Positions 15,063-23,203 of a stretch of 64,000 nucleotides of DNA are shown here, one piece after another. Numbering within the stretch: position 1 is the stretch's first letter; every line of letters starts with the position of its first letter. Source of the DNA: an uncultured Oscillospiraceae bacterium. Lineage in GTDB: Bacteria; Bacillota; Clostridia; Oscillospirales; Oscillospiraceae. The translations under genes and the position numbers were made by a program. The notes under the pieces were generated by a model. It made no database searches and was not told the DNA's origin. It was given only the letters and a program-made list of their open reading frames with translations. The stretch lies in NCBI GenBank assembly GCA_934552825.1, contig CAKTEQ010000004.1, positions 186,001 through 250,000 on the forward strand, read 5' to 3'.

Positions 15063-16727
15063 TCAGCTTATTGTTCCCTCGATCACATAGTCCGGGTTAT
15101 CCGCCGGGACCTCAGGTGTATCCGGCGTCTCCGCCTCGGGGGGTATTTCCTCAGGAGGCGCTTCCTCCTTCTTCGGAGGTATCAGCACGACCTTGTCCCG
15201 CTTTGTATAGGTACTGACCGCCTCAACATCGCCGCTTATCTCGTTGCCGTCCTTGTCATAGACATGGCGGTAGGTGCGCACCTTGTAGCCTGTGGAGCCG
15301 GTCGTCTTTACCTTTGTCTGCCCCTCGGCAATGCTGCTGTCCTCTTTCTCAACAGTCTGATAGGGATATGTCGCAAGGACTTCATAGGACATCTTCACCG
15401 TGGTGCCGTCCTCATTTGTGCCGTATATCCGTACGGTAACGGCGCCGTCCTCAAGATAAGCCTCCAGCTTGATGGGATGATCCGTATTGTTTTTGAATTT
15501 ATAGTCGCATGTGCCCCAGTTCACAGTGGCGTCCATTCCGAGTGGAACATATGACACGACGAACATGTGGTTCGTTCTTGATGTTACCTCAAGATTTGCC
15601 AGAAGTGTAGCCATATATATGGTTGATGACACCTGGCAGATGCCGCCGCCCACTTCGTCCACAACTTCACCGTTGACGTAGGCTCCCGCCATCTTATAGC
15701 CCCGCGCCGTTGTCCGCTCACCTACCACGTTATTATAGGAGAACTCCTCCCCCGGCTTCAGGATAAGCCCGTCGCACGCCTGGCAGGCAAGAGAGATGTT
15801 GTTGTTTCTGTTGGAATTATTCGTCACATAGGTGGAATACTCGCTGAGCACATCGCTGAAGAGCATCTCCCGAAGGCTCTCACCGGTCACAGCCGGGACC
15901 TTGAGTTCCAGAGGGATGACCACCGTCTCCCCGGGCGTTGCCTCGTCAAGAGTTTTCTCCGCAGCGCTTACGTCGAAGGAGAGCCCCACTACCTCGTCTA
16001 CCACATTGTAGTCATCGTCGTAATAGGCGTCCTCCGCCTTACGGAATATCTGATTATATAGCGCATCCAGATCAAGAGCTGCCTCTTTTACGACCTTCGC
16101 CTCGCATACAACAGGCGTAAAGTCTGACTTATTCAGCTCATCTATGACCTGCTGTGCGAGCGCCTGTCCGTCCACCTCCAGCTGGGACACGCCTTTAACT
16201 ATCGTCATCGTCCCGCTCTCGGCATCCACACTCACGGAATAATCCTGATAGCCGCCGGACACAGCCTGCACCGCCTCGTCAACATACCGGCGGACAACGT
16301 CCTCGTCAGCCGCTTCAATACTGTAAAACTCCTTGCCCACGAGAAGGCTGGCAATATAGCAGACGCCGCCCTTTATGAAGCTGTCATGCCCATAGGCATA
16401 GGCTCTCTCGATACATGAGTTCAGGTCGCTGCTGCCCAGCTCCGACACGGGTATCTCGAGAGTATAATCAGGAAATTCGACTCTCTTCACAAGCTCGCCC
16501 CCGTCAGCCTGGAGCGTGCCATATACAGTCTGGCGCCCCTGCTCATAAGTCATGCCCCCGATATCCACGCCTCCAACCCGCACGTTTTTAAGGAATGTGC
16601 TCCCGGATGCCAGTACGCAGCAGACTATATATGCAAGGACTATAAGCACCACGACAAGCACTATAGCTATCGCGCCGCCGTGTCCTCTCTTGTTTTTACT
16701 GACTCTTTTCGCGCTAATGGTAACCAC
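15063..16727 (-). CDS. VanW-domain membrane-anchored protein
   Basis: About 554 residues. A short basic N-terminus precedes one membrane anchor (residues ~20-45), then a repeated peptidoglycan-binding-like region (PG_binding_4, about 50-290), and a VanW domain at about 300-430 ('LKPGEEFSYNNVVGERT', 'VGGGICQVSSTIYMATLLANL'). The tail is rich in Pro and Glu. Proteins of this plan face outward and are linked with the cell wall, but the biochemical activity of VanW is unknown. Two GTG starts are possible (16739 and 16727); I prefer 16727 because GGTGGGG lies just upstream. It heads a likely operon with DUF975. Confidence 0.85.
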   Translation of the reverse strand: MVTISAKRVSKNKRGHGGAIAIVLVVVLIVLAYIVCCVLASGSTFLKNVRVGGVDIGGMTYEQGRQTVYGTLQADGGELVKRVEFPDYTLEIPVSELGSSDLNSCIERAYAYGHDSFIKGGVCYIASLLVGKEFYSIEAADEDVVRRYVDEAVQAVSGGYQDYSVSVDAESGTMTIVKGVSQLEVDGQALAQQVIDELNKSDFTPVVCEAKVVKEAALDLDALYNQIFRKAEDAYYDDDYNVVDEVVGLSFDVSAAEKTLDEATPGETVVIPLELKVPAVTGESLREMLFSDVLSEYSTYVTNNSNRNNNISLACQACDGLILKPGEEFSYNNVVGERTTARGYKMAGAYVNGEVVDEVGGGICQVSSTIYMATLLANLEVTSRTNHMFVVSYVPLGMDATVNWGTCDYKFKNNTDHPIKLEAYLEDGAVTVRIYGTNEDGTTVKMSYEVLATYPYQTVEKEDSSIAEGQTKVKTTGSTGYKVRTYRHVYDKDGNEISGDVEAVSTYTKRDKVVLIPPKKEEAPPEEIPPEAETPDTPEVPADNPDYVIEGTIS

Positions 16728-16809
16728 CCCGTTCCCCACCGCCAGATTTCGCCGAAATCCGCAGCGGATTAGTAACGTTCATTATATTATTGCACCGCGG
16801 CAAATGCAA

Positions 16810-17943
16810 TTACAAACCTGTAACTTTTCCCAGCGGAATATCTAAAAAATTATTAATAATCCCGTTCGATACCATATACCCCGCCGGGGTCAGACTGAAC
16901 GTGTCATCATTGAGCCGCCCCAAACCGTGCGCCGCGTATTCTCCAGCCAGTTCAAAAAATGCCGGTTCATCCAGAAAATACCCGCTTATTATCCCCCGGC
17001 TTGTGCGCAGTCCCAGCATCACCCGCTCCCTCGCGCGCTCCTCCGGGGAAACCGTGAGCTCCTCTTCAACGGGAAGTCTTCCTTCCCTGAGCGCCCCAAT
17101 GTACTCATTTATATCAGCTTTGTTCGCGCTGCGCCTGCCGGCAAAATCGCTGTGGGCGGCCGCCCCAAGCCCAATATAAGCGCTGAGCGTCCAGTAGTGC
17201 ATATTGTGTCGGGAATAAAGTCCGCACCTTGCGAAATTGGATATCTCATACTGCTCAAAGCCCCTGTTTTCAAGCACTTCGGCGCATCTCAGATACATAT
17301 CCGCCTGAACGTCCTCGTCGGGAAGGAGCTCCATAAGCGGCGATGACACGAGGGGCGTCCCCTCCTCCGGCGTGAGCCCGTAGCAGGAAAGATGTGTTAT
17401 GGGCAGGTCTGCTGCCATGTTCAGATTTTTCTCCCATCTTTCCATATTCTGGCCCGGCAGGGCGAATATCAGATCTATGGAAATATTCTCAAACCCGGCG
17501 GCGCGCGCCGTATGGACAGCCTGCACCGCCTGAAGCGCGCTGTGAGGCCTGTTCAGGTTTTTAAGGTCTCCGTCGTCAAAGGACTGCACGCCTATGGATA
17601 TGCGATTAAATCCCGCCCGGCGCATAGCTCCAAGTCCATCCTCCGTAACGCTCTCCGGGTTTGCCTCAAAGGTTATCTCGCAGTCCTCAGTCAGGGTGAA
17701 ATTCTTCCTTATCTCCCTCAGGAGTATCATAAGCCTGCCGTATCCGAAGTGGGATGGCGTGCCGCCCCCGAAGTACACTGTGTCAACGGGTAAGTTCCGG
17801 CTTCCGCGCAGCTCAGTCTCCCTTATCACAGCTCTTAGGTAATCATCCATCATGTTCTCCGCTCCCGGGAGCGAGTAAAAGTCGCAGTAGATACACTTGC
17901 TGCGGCAGAATGGTATATGTATGTACAGCCCTGAACTTTTCAT
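16810..17943 (-). CDS. hemW: Radical SAM HemW-like protein
   Basis: 377 residues. The radical SAM cluster motif is Cys13-x3-Cys17-x2-Cys20 in 'IPFCRSKCIYC', followed by 'TVYFGGGTPS', 'EITFEANPESV' and 'RISIGVQSFD', and the HemN C-terminal region. The N-terminus lacks the longer leader of true oxygen-independent coproporphyrinogen oxidase, so it belongs to the HemW group, which handles heme transfer or related chemistry. ATG 17943 follows AAGGGGGCG; the longer form is not supported. It stands alone, upstream of the VanW gene on the same strand. Confidence 0.87.
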   Translation of the reverse strand: MKSSGLYIHIPFCRSKCIYCDFYSLPGAENMMDDYLRAVIRETELRGSRNLPVDTVYFGGGTPSHFGYGRLMILLREIRKNFTLTEDCEITFEANPESVTEDGLGAMRRAGFNRISIGVQSFDDGDLKNLNRPHSALQAVQAVHTARAAGFENISIDLIFALPGQNMERWEKNLNMAADLPITHLSCYGLTPEEGTPLVSSPLMELLPDEDVQADMYLRCAEVLENRGFEQYEISNFARCGLYSRHNMHYWTLSAYIGLGAAAHSDFAGRRSANKADINEYIGALREGRLPVEEELTVSPEERARERVMLGLRTSRGIISGYFLDEPAFFELAGEYAAHGLGRLNDDTFSLTPAGYMVSNGIINNFLDIPLGKVTGL

Positions 17944-18033
17944 TTTCACGCCCCCTTGCTTCATAAAGTATACCCTCACCCGGTGAAAAGGTCAAATATC
18001 CGGTTTCTTTTAGCAATATGCCAAAATTGAGGG

Positions 18034-18062
18034 TTGTCTATTCCGGTGAATTCTGATAATAT
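18034..18062 (+). promoter_or_regulatory. Probable promoter of the pantothenate kinase operon
   Basis: TTGTCT (18034-18039), 17 bases, TAATAT (18057-18062), about 48 bases before the start codon. Confidence 0.55.
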
Positions 18063-18109
18063 GCGTCATAGTGGCGTAAATTTTACGTAAACCCAAGGAG
18101 ATAATTGAC

Positions 18110-18949
18110 ATGAACTACATACTCGGAATTGACGTGGGCGGCACCACCACAAAAATAGTCGGGTTTGACGGTGATCACCTCATCGGTACGGCAAAGGTAC
18201 ACGCAACCGACCCCCTTGCCTCCCTGTACGGCGCTTTCGGCAAGTTCACAAGCGAGCACAATATCAAGATCGCGGATATCGACAGAGTCATGCTCACGGG
18301 CGTCGGCTCCTCCTTTGTAAAGGACAAAATCTTCGGCATCCCCACAGGCTGTGTGGCGGAGTTTTCCTCCACGGGGCTTGGTGGACTGTATCTCTCCGGG
18401 CGTGAGTCCGGCATCGTGTGCAGCATCGGCACGGGCACAGCCTTTGTCCACGCCGACCAGAACCGCGCCGTCCATCTGGGAGGAACAGGCGTCGGCGGCG
18501 GCACCCTTCAGGGGCTTGCCGACAAGCTCATAAACGTGCACAAGTTCAAGAACATAATCGAGATCGCCAAGGAGGGTGATCTCGGCAATGTCGACCTGCG
18601 CATCGGGGATATTTCTCAGCATATCGGCTCCAGCCTTGACCTCACAATGACAGCCTCCAACTTCGGCAATGTCTCTGATATGGCGACGAAGTCCGACCTG
18701 GCGCTGGGCATTATAAACATGGTAGCTGAAACCATAGCCATGATGGCAGTGTTCATCGTGCGGGACCGGAAGGATAAGAGCGTGGTGCTTACAGGTACTC
18801 TCATGACTCAGGAGCTTCTCCGCAGTACTTTTATGAACCTGTGCAGCGTGCTGGACGTGAATTTCATTATCCCCGAAAACGCAGATTATGCAACCGCCGT
18901 GGGCGCTTCCCTTGCCTACCGGCTCGGTTGGGATTATACGGAGATATGA
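18110..18949 (+). CDS. coaW: Type II pantothenate kinase
   Basis: 279 residues. It would phosphorylate pantothenate with ATP, the first step of coenzyme A synthesis, in the cytosol. The actin-like ATPase fold is visible: phosphate loop 'GIDVGGTTTKIV' at residue 5, 'MLTGVGSSF' near 60, second phosphate loop 'CSIGTGTAFV' near 105 and 'HLGGTGVGGGTLQGL' near 125, and adenosine motif 'VVLTGTL' near 225. This matches eukaryotic/staphylococcal PanK rather than a BadF-type activator, since no Cys cluster is present. ATG 18110 follows AAGGAGATAA. The MBL gene follows after four bases. Confidence 0.88.
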   Translation: MNYILGIDVGGTTTKIVGFDGDHLIGTAKVHATDPLASLYGAFGKFTSEHNIKIADIDRVMLTGVGSSFVKDKIFGIPTGCVAEFSSTGLGGLYLSGRESGIVCSIGTGTAFVHADQNRAVHLGGTGVGGGTLQGLADKLINVHKFKNIIEIAKEGDLGNVDLRIGDISQHIGSSLDLTMTASNFGNVSDMATKSDLALGIINMVAETIAMMAVFIVRDRKDKSVVLTGTLMTQELLRSTFMNLCSVLDVNFIIPENADYATAVGASLAYRLGWDYTEI

Positions 18950-18953
18950 GCCT

Positions 18954-19847
18954 ATGGAGATAATTCACGTTAAGGGCAGCACCTACTGCCTCAAAGGCAT
19001 GCAGCTCATGCCCTTTTACAAAATTGACGACCGGGATATCATCATGCTGGATACCGGTTGGGGTAAGTTCGACCGCGCCGGTATAGACCAGTTCCTCACG
19101 GAGACCGGTTATCAGGTCAAAGGCATCATAACCAGCCACACCCATGTGGATCACAATGGCAATAACAAATACCTCTTCGACAAGTTCGGCTGCGAGATAG
19201 CGATGCCTTTCTTCGATGCCGGGCTCGCGTCTGACCTCATGGCACTGAAGACTCTTTATTATATGATGCCCCCCGCTTTTCTCAGGGAGGATGTGGGCGA
19301 TGTGCTGGGCCCCTGCCATAAGTATATTATGGGCAGCGACGACCGTGTCACAGTCTGCGGCGTAGAATTCGGCGTTGTACACACCCCCGGTCATTGCCCG
19401 ACACATATAAGCATCATCACTCCTGACAATGTTTTTTATCTCGCGGATGCGGTCATGAGCGGCAAGGATCTGGAGCGTTCACGCCTTCCCTTTTACCATT
19501 GTGTCGAAAAGAGCCTGGAAACTCAGGAGATGCTGAAGGGGATAAAGTGCAGCAAATATATCATAGCTCACACAGGTATCCACGACGATATAGACGCTGT
19601 AATCGACGAGAATATTGCCCTTACGCGCCGGTGTGCCGAGGGCGTGCTCGGTCTCATAACAGAGCCGATGCCATACGGTCGTATTCTGGAGCTCTCCGTG
19701 GAGCATTTCCGCCAGAAAAGCGATAACTATGTGCGCACAGTCCTCACGGACAGGAACGTCCATTCTTTCGTGGAATATCTTGTGGACAAAGGCGATATCC
19801 GCGCTTACGCCCAGGACGGCATAATCATGTATGCTCCCGTTCAATAA
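18954..19847 (+). CDS. MBL-fold metallohydrolase
   Basis: 297 residues. The metal site 'SHTHVDHNGN' supplies His62, His64, Asp66 and His67; a further His occurs in 'HTPGHCPTH' near 142 and the bridging Asp in 'YLADAVMSG' near 162. This is the general metallo-beta-lactamase hydrolase fold, acting on esters, thioesters or phosphodiesters. The C-terminal third is a helical region common in clostridial members. Its ATG lies four bases after the pantothenate kinase stop, so the two are an operon; a link to CoA or thioester chemistry is possible but unproven. Confidence 0.85.
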   Translation: MEIIHVKGSTYCLKGMQLMPFYKIDDRDIIMLDTGWGKFDRAGIDQFLTETGYQVKGIITSHTHVDHNGNNKYLFDKFGCEIAMPFFDAGLASDLMALKTLYYMMPPAFLREDVGDVLGPCHKYIMGSDDRVTVCGVEFGVVHTPGHCPTHISIITPDNVFYLADAVMSGKDLERSRLPFYHCVEKSLETQEMLKGIKCSKYIIAHTGIHDDIDAVIDENIALTRRCAEGVLGLITEPMPYGRILELSVEHFRQKSDNYVRTVLTDRNVHSFVEYLVDKGDIRAYAQDGIIMYAPVQ

Positions 19848-19852
19848 GTCTA

Positions 19853-19885
19853 TTCAGCCGCCCTCTGGGGCGGCTGAAATTTTTT
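19853..19885 (+). terminator. Terminator after the coaW-MBL operon
   Basis: Eleven-pair stem (19853-19863 with 19868-19878) followed by ATTTTTT. Confidence 0.85.
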
Positions 19886-19907
19886 AGCGAAATTTGAAAT
19901 TTGTTTG

Positions 19908-19936
19908 TTGACATATCAAAGGGCTTGTGATAATAT
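19908..19936 (+). promoter_or_regulatory. Promoter of tRNA-Leu
   Basis: TTGACA (19908-19913), 17 bases, TAATAT (19931-19936), 31 bases upstream of the tRNA. A perfect -35. Confidence 0.7.
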
Positions 19937-19966
19937 AATCGAGCATCTTGAAGATGTTCCGTAAAT

Positions 19967-20054
19967 GCGCGAGTGGTGGAATTGGCAGACTCGCTAGATT
20001 CAGGTTCTAGTGCTCATTACGGGCGTGCGGGTTCAAGTCCCGCCTCGCGCACCA
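19967..20054 (+). tRNA. tRNA-Leu (CAG)
   Basis: Acceptor arms GCGCGAG (19967-19973) and CTCGCGC (20044-20050) pair fully; a discriminator A and an encoded CCA follow. The anticodon stem CTAGA/TCTAG encloses TTCAGGT, giving anticodon CAG (reads CUG). The long variable arm and GGTTCAAGTCC T arm fit a class II leucine tRNA. Total 88 bases. Confidence 0.95.
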
Positions 20055-20062
20055 AAATTAAG

Positions 20063-20095
20063 AAATCCCGCAATCGTAGAGATTGCGGGATTTTC
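20063..20095 (+). terminator. Terminator of tRNA-Leu
   Basis: Thirteen-pair stem (20063-20075 with 20081-20093) and a T run. The following 20096-20385 stretch holds no gene or clear promoter that I can see. Confidence 0.82.
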
Positions 20096-20385
20096 TAGTA
20101 TTCATGCGGGTTTGCGGGCTTTTTGCCGCTATAACTTTTTACTACTCAGTTGCAGAAAATATCATGTAATAGCAGCTTTTTCGATGCCATTTTGCAAACG
20201 TTTTGTACATGAAATGTACACGCTCATTGATCGCAGTAAATAATATCCCCCCGTTTTTTATTGCGCCTTTATAAGTAATCAGTTTTCGCCTTGCGCGGCT
20301 GAGCGTCAGCCATAACACCTGAGCGCACGGCAAGTCAGGAAACTGTGCTCAAATTCTGATAGACTTTGCTCAAGGGGGTAAGAGA

Positions 20386-21267
20386 ATGGATTGGATACAG
20401 GGAATACAGCGGGCGATCGACTATGTGGAGGAAAACATAACCAAGGATATTGATTTTGAGAAAGCTGCGAAGCGGGCGTATTCGTCACCGTTTCATTTCC
20501 AAAGAATATTCAGCATCCTGTGTGGGCTTTCCCTCGGCGATTATATTCGCATGCGCCGGCTCTCCCTTGCGGGCGAGGAGCTGTCCAGAGGCAGCGCCAA
20601 AATCATCGATATTGCGCTGAAGTACGGATACGATACGCCGGAGAGCTTTTCCCGTGCCTTTACACGATTTCACGGCATTGCCCCGAGCGAGGCAAAGCAC
20701 AGCGGCAATGTCAAAATATTTACTCCCCTCTCTGTAAAATTAAGCTTAACAGGAGGCAGTAAAATGGATTACAGAATTGAGAGAAGAGATGCATTCAAAG
20801 TCGTATGCAGAAGAAAACAGGTTGAAAAGCCCCAGTACGCGAGCGCCGCGCGGGATATTACCGCCATGTGGCAGGAATTCGGCGCAGACGGAACCCTGGA
20901 TAAACTGATCGCCTGTCTGCCCCAGGGGGTCATGATGAAAGGGCTCCTCGGCATCTGCTTCTTCTCAGAGCTTGACGCGAAGCAGTTCCCTTACGGCATC
21001 GGTGTTGAGTACGACGGACGAAGAATCGACGATGATCTGGAAATCGTAACAATTCCGGCGAATACTTACGCGGTGTTTACAAGCAAGGGCAAAATGCCCG
21101 ACGCTTTCATCGATACCTATAATCGGATCGTTACGGAGTTTTTCCCGCAGAGCTCCCAGTACGAATATGCCGAGAATGTGGAATTCGAGGTCTATTCGTC
21201 CGCGAACACCTCCGACCCTGATTACAGGTGTGAGATCTGGATCGCTGTGAAGGAAAAGGCGGAATAA
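20386..21267 (+). CDS. AraC-family regulator with GyrI-like effector domain
   Basis: 293 residues. Residues 1-105 are a double helix-turn-helix AraC domain ('AAKRAYSSPFHFQRIF', 'DYIRMRRLSLAGEEL', 'YGYDTPESFSRAFTRFHG'). Residues 125-293 form a GyrI/Rob-type small-molecule domain ('DYRIERRDAFKVVCRRKQV', then 'NTYAVFTSKGKMPDAF'). Such proteins sense hydrophobic or cationic compounds and control efflux or detoxification genes. ATG 20386 follows AAGGGGGTAAGAGA. No target gene is adjacent, so the regulon cannot be named. Confidence 0.88.
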   Translation: MDWIQGIQRAIDYVEENITKDIDFEKAAKRAYSSPFHFQRIFSILCGLSLGDYIRMRRLSLAGEELSRGSAKIIDIALKYGYDTPESFSRAFTRFHGIAPSEAKHSGNVKIFTPLSVKLSLTGGSKMDYRIERRDAFKVVCRRKQVEKPQYASAARDITAMWQEFGADGTLDKLIACLPQGVMMKGLLGICFFSELDAKQFPYGIGVEYDGRRIDDDLEIVTIPANTYAVFTSKGKMPDAFIDTYNRIVTEFFPQSSQYEYAENVEFEVYSSANTSDPDYRCEIWIAVKEKAE

Positions 21268-21274
21268 GAGAAGG

Positions 21275-21315
21275 GAACGCCCCGCAATCGCGCGATTGCG
21301 GGGCGTTCTCTTTTT
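21275..21315 (+). terminator. Terminator after the AraC/GyrI gene
   Basis: Near-perfect stem of about sixteen pairs (21275-21290 with 21293-21308) and a TTTTTGTTTT tail. It sits between convergent genes and may serve the TIR gene too. Confidence 0.88.
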
Positions 21316-21322
21316 GTTTTGC

Positions 21323-21895
21323 TCAGCAAACTTTCTGCCTCTTCTCGATCCGTTCGACGATCTCCTTTATCGCAATATACTGGGAGGGATTGTTCGTATC
21401 CGATACCTGGCGCAAAAACTCCCCGATATTGTTTTTTATCTGCTCATATTCCTTAAGGCTCTCACTCATCTCCGCTGTGGCAGAGATGTCTATTTCCTCT
21501 ATCTCCTGTCTGAGGTTTTTGCACTTATTGTTCCAGTATTTCACATACTCGACCCGCCCCTCCGTTCTGTATATGGTCGGGTCGTTAAGCACAACGTATA
21601 TCGTTTTATCCGCCCAATTACTGTCCTTCATCAGCTCCATCACTTCGTACAAGCATGAGCCGGACTTGAGATACTCGTCCGTTATCACTATAACGGCAAA
21701 ATCCTGCTCCCTTACCGTATCCATAAAGTTTCTGATGCTGCCCCATGCGCCGATATCGTTGGTGTCCCGGCGCACATCCGCCTTGTCCGTCAGCGCCTTC
21801 TCCAGTTCGTCCACAAAGCCTCCTCCGCTGCGCTGGTTATAGGATATGAACACCGTTGGCCTGACTCCTGCCTTTACCTTGCCACGTGCTCTCAT
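21323..21895 (-). CDS. TIR-domain protein
   Basis: 190 residues from ATG 21895, which follows GGGAGGGTAAGA; a longer in-frame TTG start at 21979 is possible. Residues 13-110 look like a TIR fold: first strand 'TVFISYNQRS', BB-loop region 'RRDTNDIGAWGS', third strand 'DFAVIVITDEYLKSGSCLYEV'. Glu84 in 'CLYE' sits where TIR NADases carry the catalytic glutamate. Residues 115-190 are helical. Bacterial TIR proteins are often NAD-cleaving effectors of anti-phage systems, but a signalling role is equally open. It is divergent from the HTH gene at 22373. No further defence gene is adjacent. Confidence 0.75.
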   Translation of the reverse strand: MRARGKVKAGVRPTVFISYNQRSGGGFVDELEKALTDKADVRRDTNDIGAWGSIRNFMDTVREQDFAVIVITDEYLKSGSCLYEVMELMKDSNWADKTIYVVLNDPTIYRTEGRVEYVKYWNNKCKNLRQEIEEIDISATAEMSESLKEYEQIKNNIGEFLRQVSDTNNPSQYIAIKEIVERIEKRQKVC

Positions 21896-22119
21896 TCTTA
21901 CCCTCCCATCGCGCTTCAGTCCGCCATTCGCGGACGCTGTATTTCCTCTGCCCGATATACTCTCCCTTGCTTTGATCAACCCTCATACCTCCGCTTCTTC
22001 GTCAGTGCAGTTACTCACCGCAAAGCTCTTGTTCCCACTTCCCTCATCTTTTTCGAGCCTTTTAACGGTGGCTCTGCCGGTCGTGTACAGCGATTTTTCT
22101 CTTTGTCTGACCTCGCCCC

Positions 22120-22148
22120 TTGACAAATATTGGTAAATATTCTAAAAT
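22120..22148 (+). promoter_or_regulatory. Strong promoter in the TIR-HTH gap
   Basis: TTGACA (22120-22125), 17 bases, TAAAAT (22143-22148). It lies about 225 bases upstream of the HTH gene. Confidence 0.7.
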
Positions 22149-22182
22149 CTAATTATGAATTCTCGAAAAAATTATTGCTTTT

Positions 22183-22210
22183 GTCCATCTCGCTTAGAGC
22201 TGGACTTTTT
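22183..22210 (+). terminator. Early terminator or attenuator upstream of the HTH gene
   Basis: Stem 22183-22191 with 22197-22205 (one mismatch), five-base loop, TTTTT tail. With the promoter above it would give a transcript of about 55 bases, so it is either a small RNA or an attenuator. Confidence 0.5.
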
Positions 22211-22324
22211 ATGCACCTTCTCAAGGGAGCAGTCGGCGCGAGATATACGCTCTGTCTCTCCTGCTGCTTCAAGCCTATCAGTATTTCCAAAGATTGTAAA
22301 CGGTCATAAGTTGTTTTTTCCGGT

Positions 22325-22352
22325 CAGATATGCAAATACTGTTGCATATCTG
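22325..22352. promoter_or_regulatory. 11-bp inverted repeat before the HTH gene, candidate operator
   Basis: Perfect arms 22325-22335 and 22342-22352 (CAGATATGCAA and its complement) with a six-base centre, ending just before the AAAAAGGAG ribosome site. Size and place suit autoregulation by the HTH protein. Confidence 0.5.
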
Positions 22353-22372
22353 CAAAAAGGAGTGAAAATACT

Positions 22373-22858
22373 ATGAATTCACCTTCCCTCGACGTGCGAT
22401 TACCCGCTTGGCAGGAAATAATGAAAAAACTCGACGAGACAAGAAAAATCAAGGGCATAAGCGTTCAGGAAATCTCCGACGCAAGCGGCATTTCCGTCTC
22501 CACTATATCCCGCATGCTGGCAGGCAGGACCGGAGAGCCCAGCCTTTATAAAGTCGCCGCAATATGTGAGGCGCTGGGTGTTAGTCTTGACGAATATCTT
22601 GACCTCTCCGCCGGCGCAGCCTCTGCCGAAGAAACCAGTTCTCTTCGCAGACGTATTGCCGACCTTGAACTTAAGCTTTCAAATCTGGAAACTGTTATTA
22701 AGGGCAAGGACAAGCATATCGAAGAGCTTCAGCAGGATATCCTCCATCGCCGCCATTTTATCTATACCCTTATCGGCGTTACTCTCCTCATGTTCCTTCT
22801 TCTGTCATACATAGTCATAGACGCCATCAACCCGACCTGGGGCTTCTTCCAGAATTGA
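22373..22858 (+). CDS. XRE-type HTH protein with coiled coil and C-terminal membrane anchor
   Basis: 161 residues. Residues 15-72 are a Cro/CI-type helix-turn-helix ('ISVQEISDASGISVSTISRMLAG', 'SLYKVAAICEALGVSLDEYL'), 85-125 a predicted coiled coil ('SLRRRIADLELKLSNLETVI'), and 130-152 a hydrophobic membrane segment. A membrane-tethered DNA-binding protein could link an envelope signal to transcription. ATG 22373 follows AAAAAGGAGTG. Divergent from the TIR gene; whether the two cooperate is not shown by sequence. The exact target is unknown. Confidence 0.82.
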   Translation: MNSPSLDVRLPAWQEIMKKLDETRKIKGISVQEISDASGISVSTISRMLAGRTGEPSLYKVAAICEALGVSLDEYLDLSAGAASAEETSSLRRRIADLELKLSNLETVIKGKDKHIEELQQDILHRRHFIYTLIGVTLLMFLLLSYIVIDAINPTWGFFQN

Positions 22859-22933
22859 TGCTGTGCCCTTCCGGCAAGGACGTTTGGTCCCTTCCAGCAG
22901 CGGCGCATATCCCACCCGGGAGATATTTTTTCG

Positions 22934-22962
22934 TTGACAGCAGATGATAAATAGTATAAAAT
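22934..22962 (+). promoter_or_regulatory. Promoter of mgtE
   Basis: TTGACA (22934-22939), 17 bases, TAAAAT (22957-22962). The predicted leader before mgtE is about 235 bases, which is long. Confidence 0.7.
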
Positions 22963-22968
22963 CTATTG

Positions 22969-23104
22969 TGCAAAATCGAGAAAAGTTCGGGGGTGACAAT
23001 AGGATGGATACCGGCAGTAGTCATGGCAAACCTGGGGGGCGAACCGGAAGGTCTTATTGTGACCCGTGTTATCATTAACAGGGGCGCTTTGCGCTTTCTT
23101 TTTT
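22969..23104 (+). ncRNA. Structured leader RNA upstream of mgtE, riboswitch candidate
   Basis: Bases 22991-23004 can pair with 23052-23065 over 14 positions with one mismatch, closing a ~47-base core that contains two CCGG elements and purine-rich joiners. A short hairpin (TGTTA-TCAT-TAACA) and a terminator-like hairpin with T6 (23081-23104) follow, about 100 bases before mgtE. This is the plan of a transcription-terminating riboswitch. I do not recognise the M-box consensus in it, so the class is open. Confidence 0.5.
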
Positions 23105-23203
23105 CACCGCCCAATTCTGCAGTGACTCCGCTGACCGGCATTATTCCGTTTTGGAAAAATGCACGGTCGATTTTATTTTCTGGGGGGTATTTGAATTGGG
23201 GAA

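Noticed and set aside
18110..18949. BadF/HgdC-type activator of a dehydratase
   Set aside because: The ASKHA fold is shared, but the Cys residues for the bridging cluster are missing and the motifs match type II pantothenate kinase.
22155..22376. A 73-codon frame in front of the HTH gene
   Set aside because: No ribosome site, and an intrinsic terminator lies inside it.
22969..23104. M-box Mg2+ riboswitch
   Set aside because: The conserved GGUGAGGCUCC-like segment and the paired 3' segment are not recognisable, so I list only an unclassified leader.
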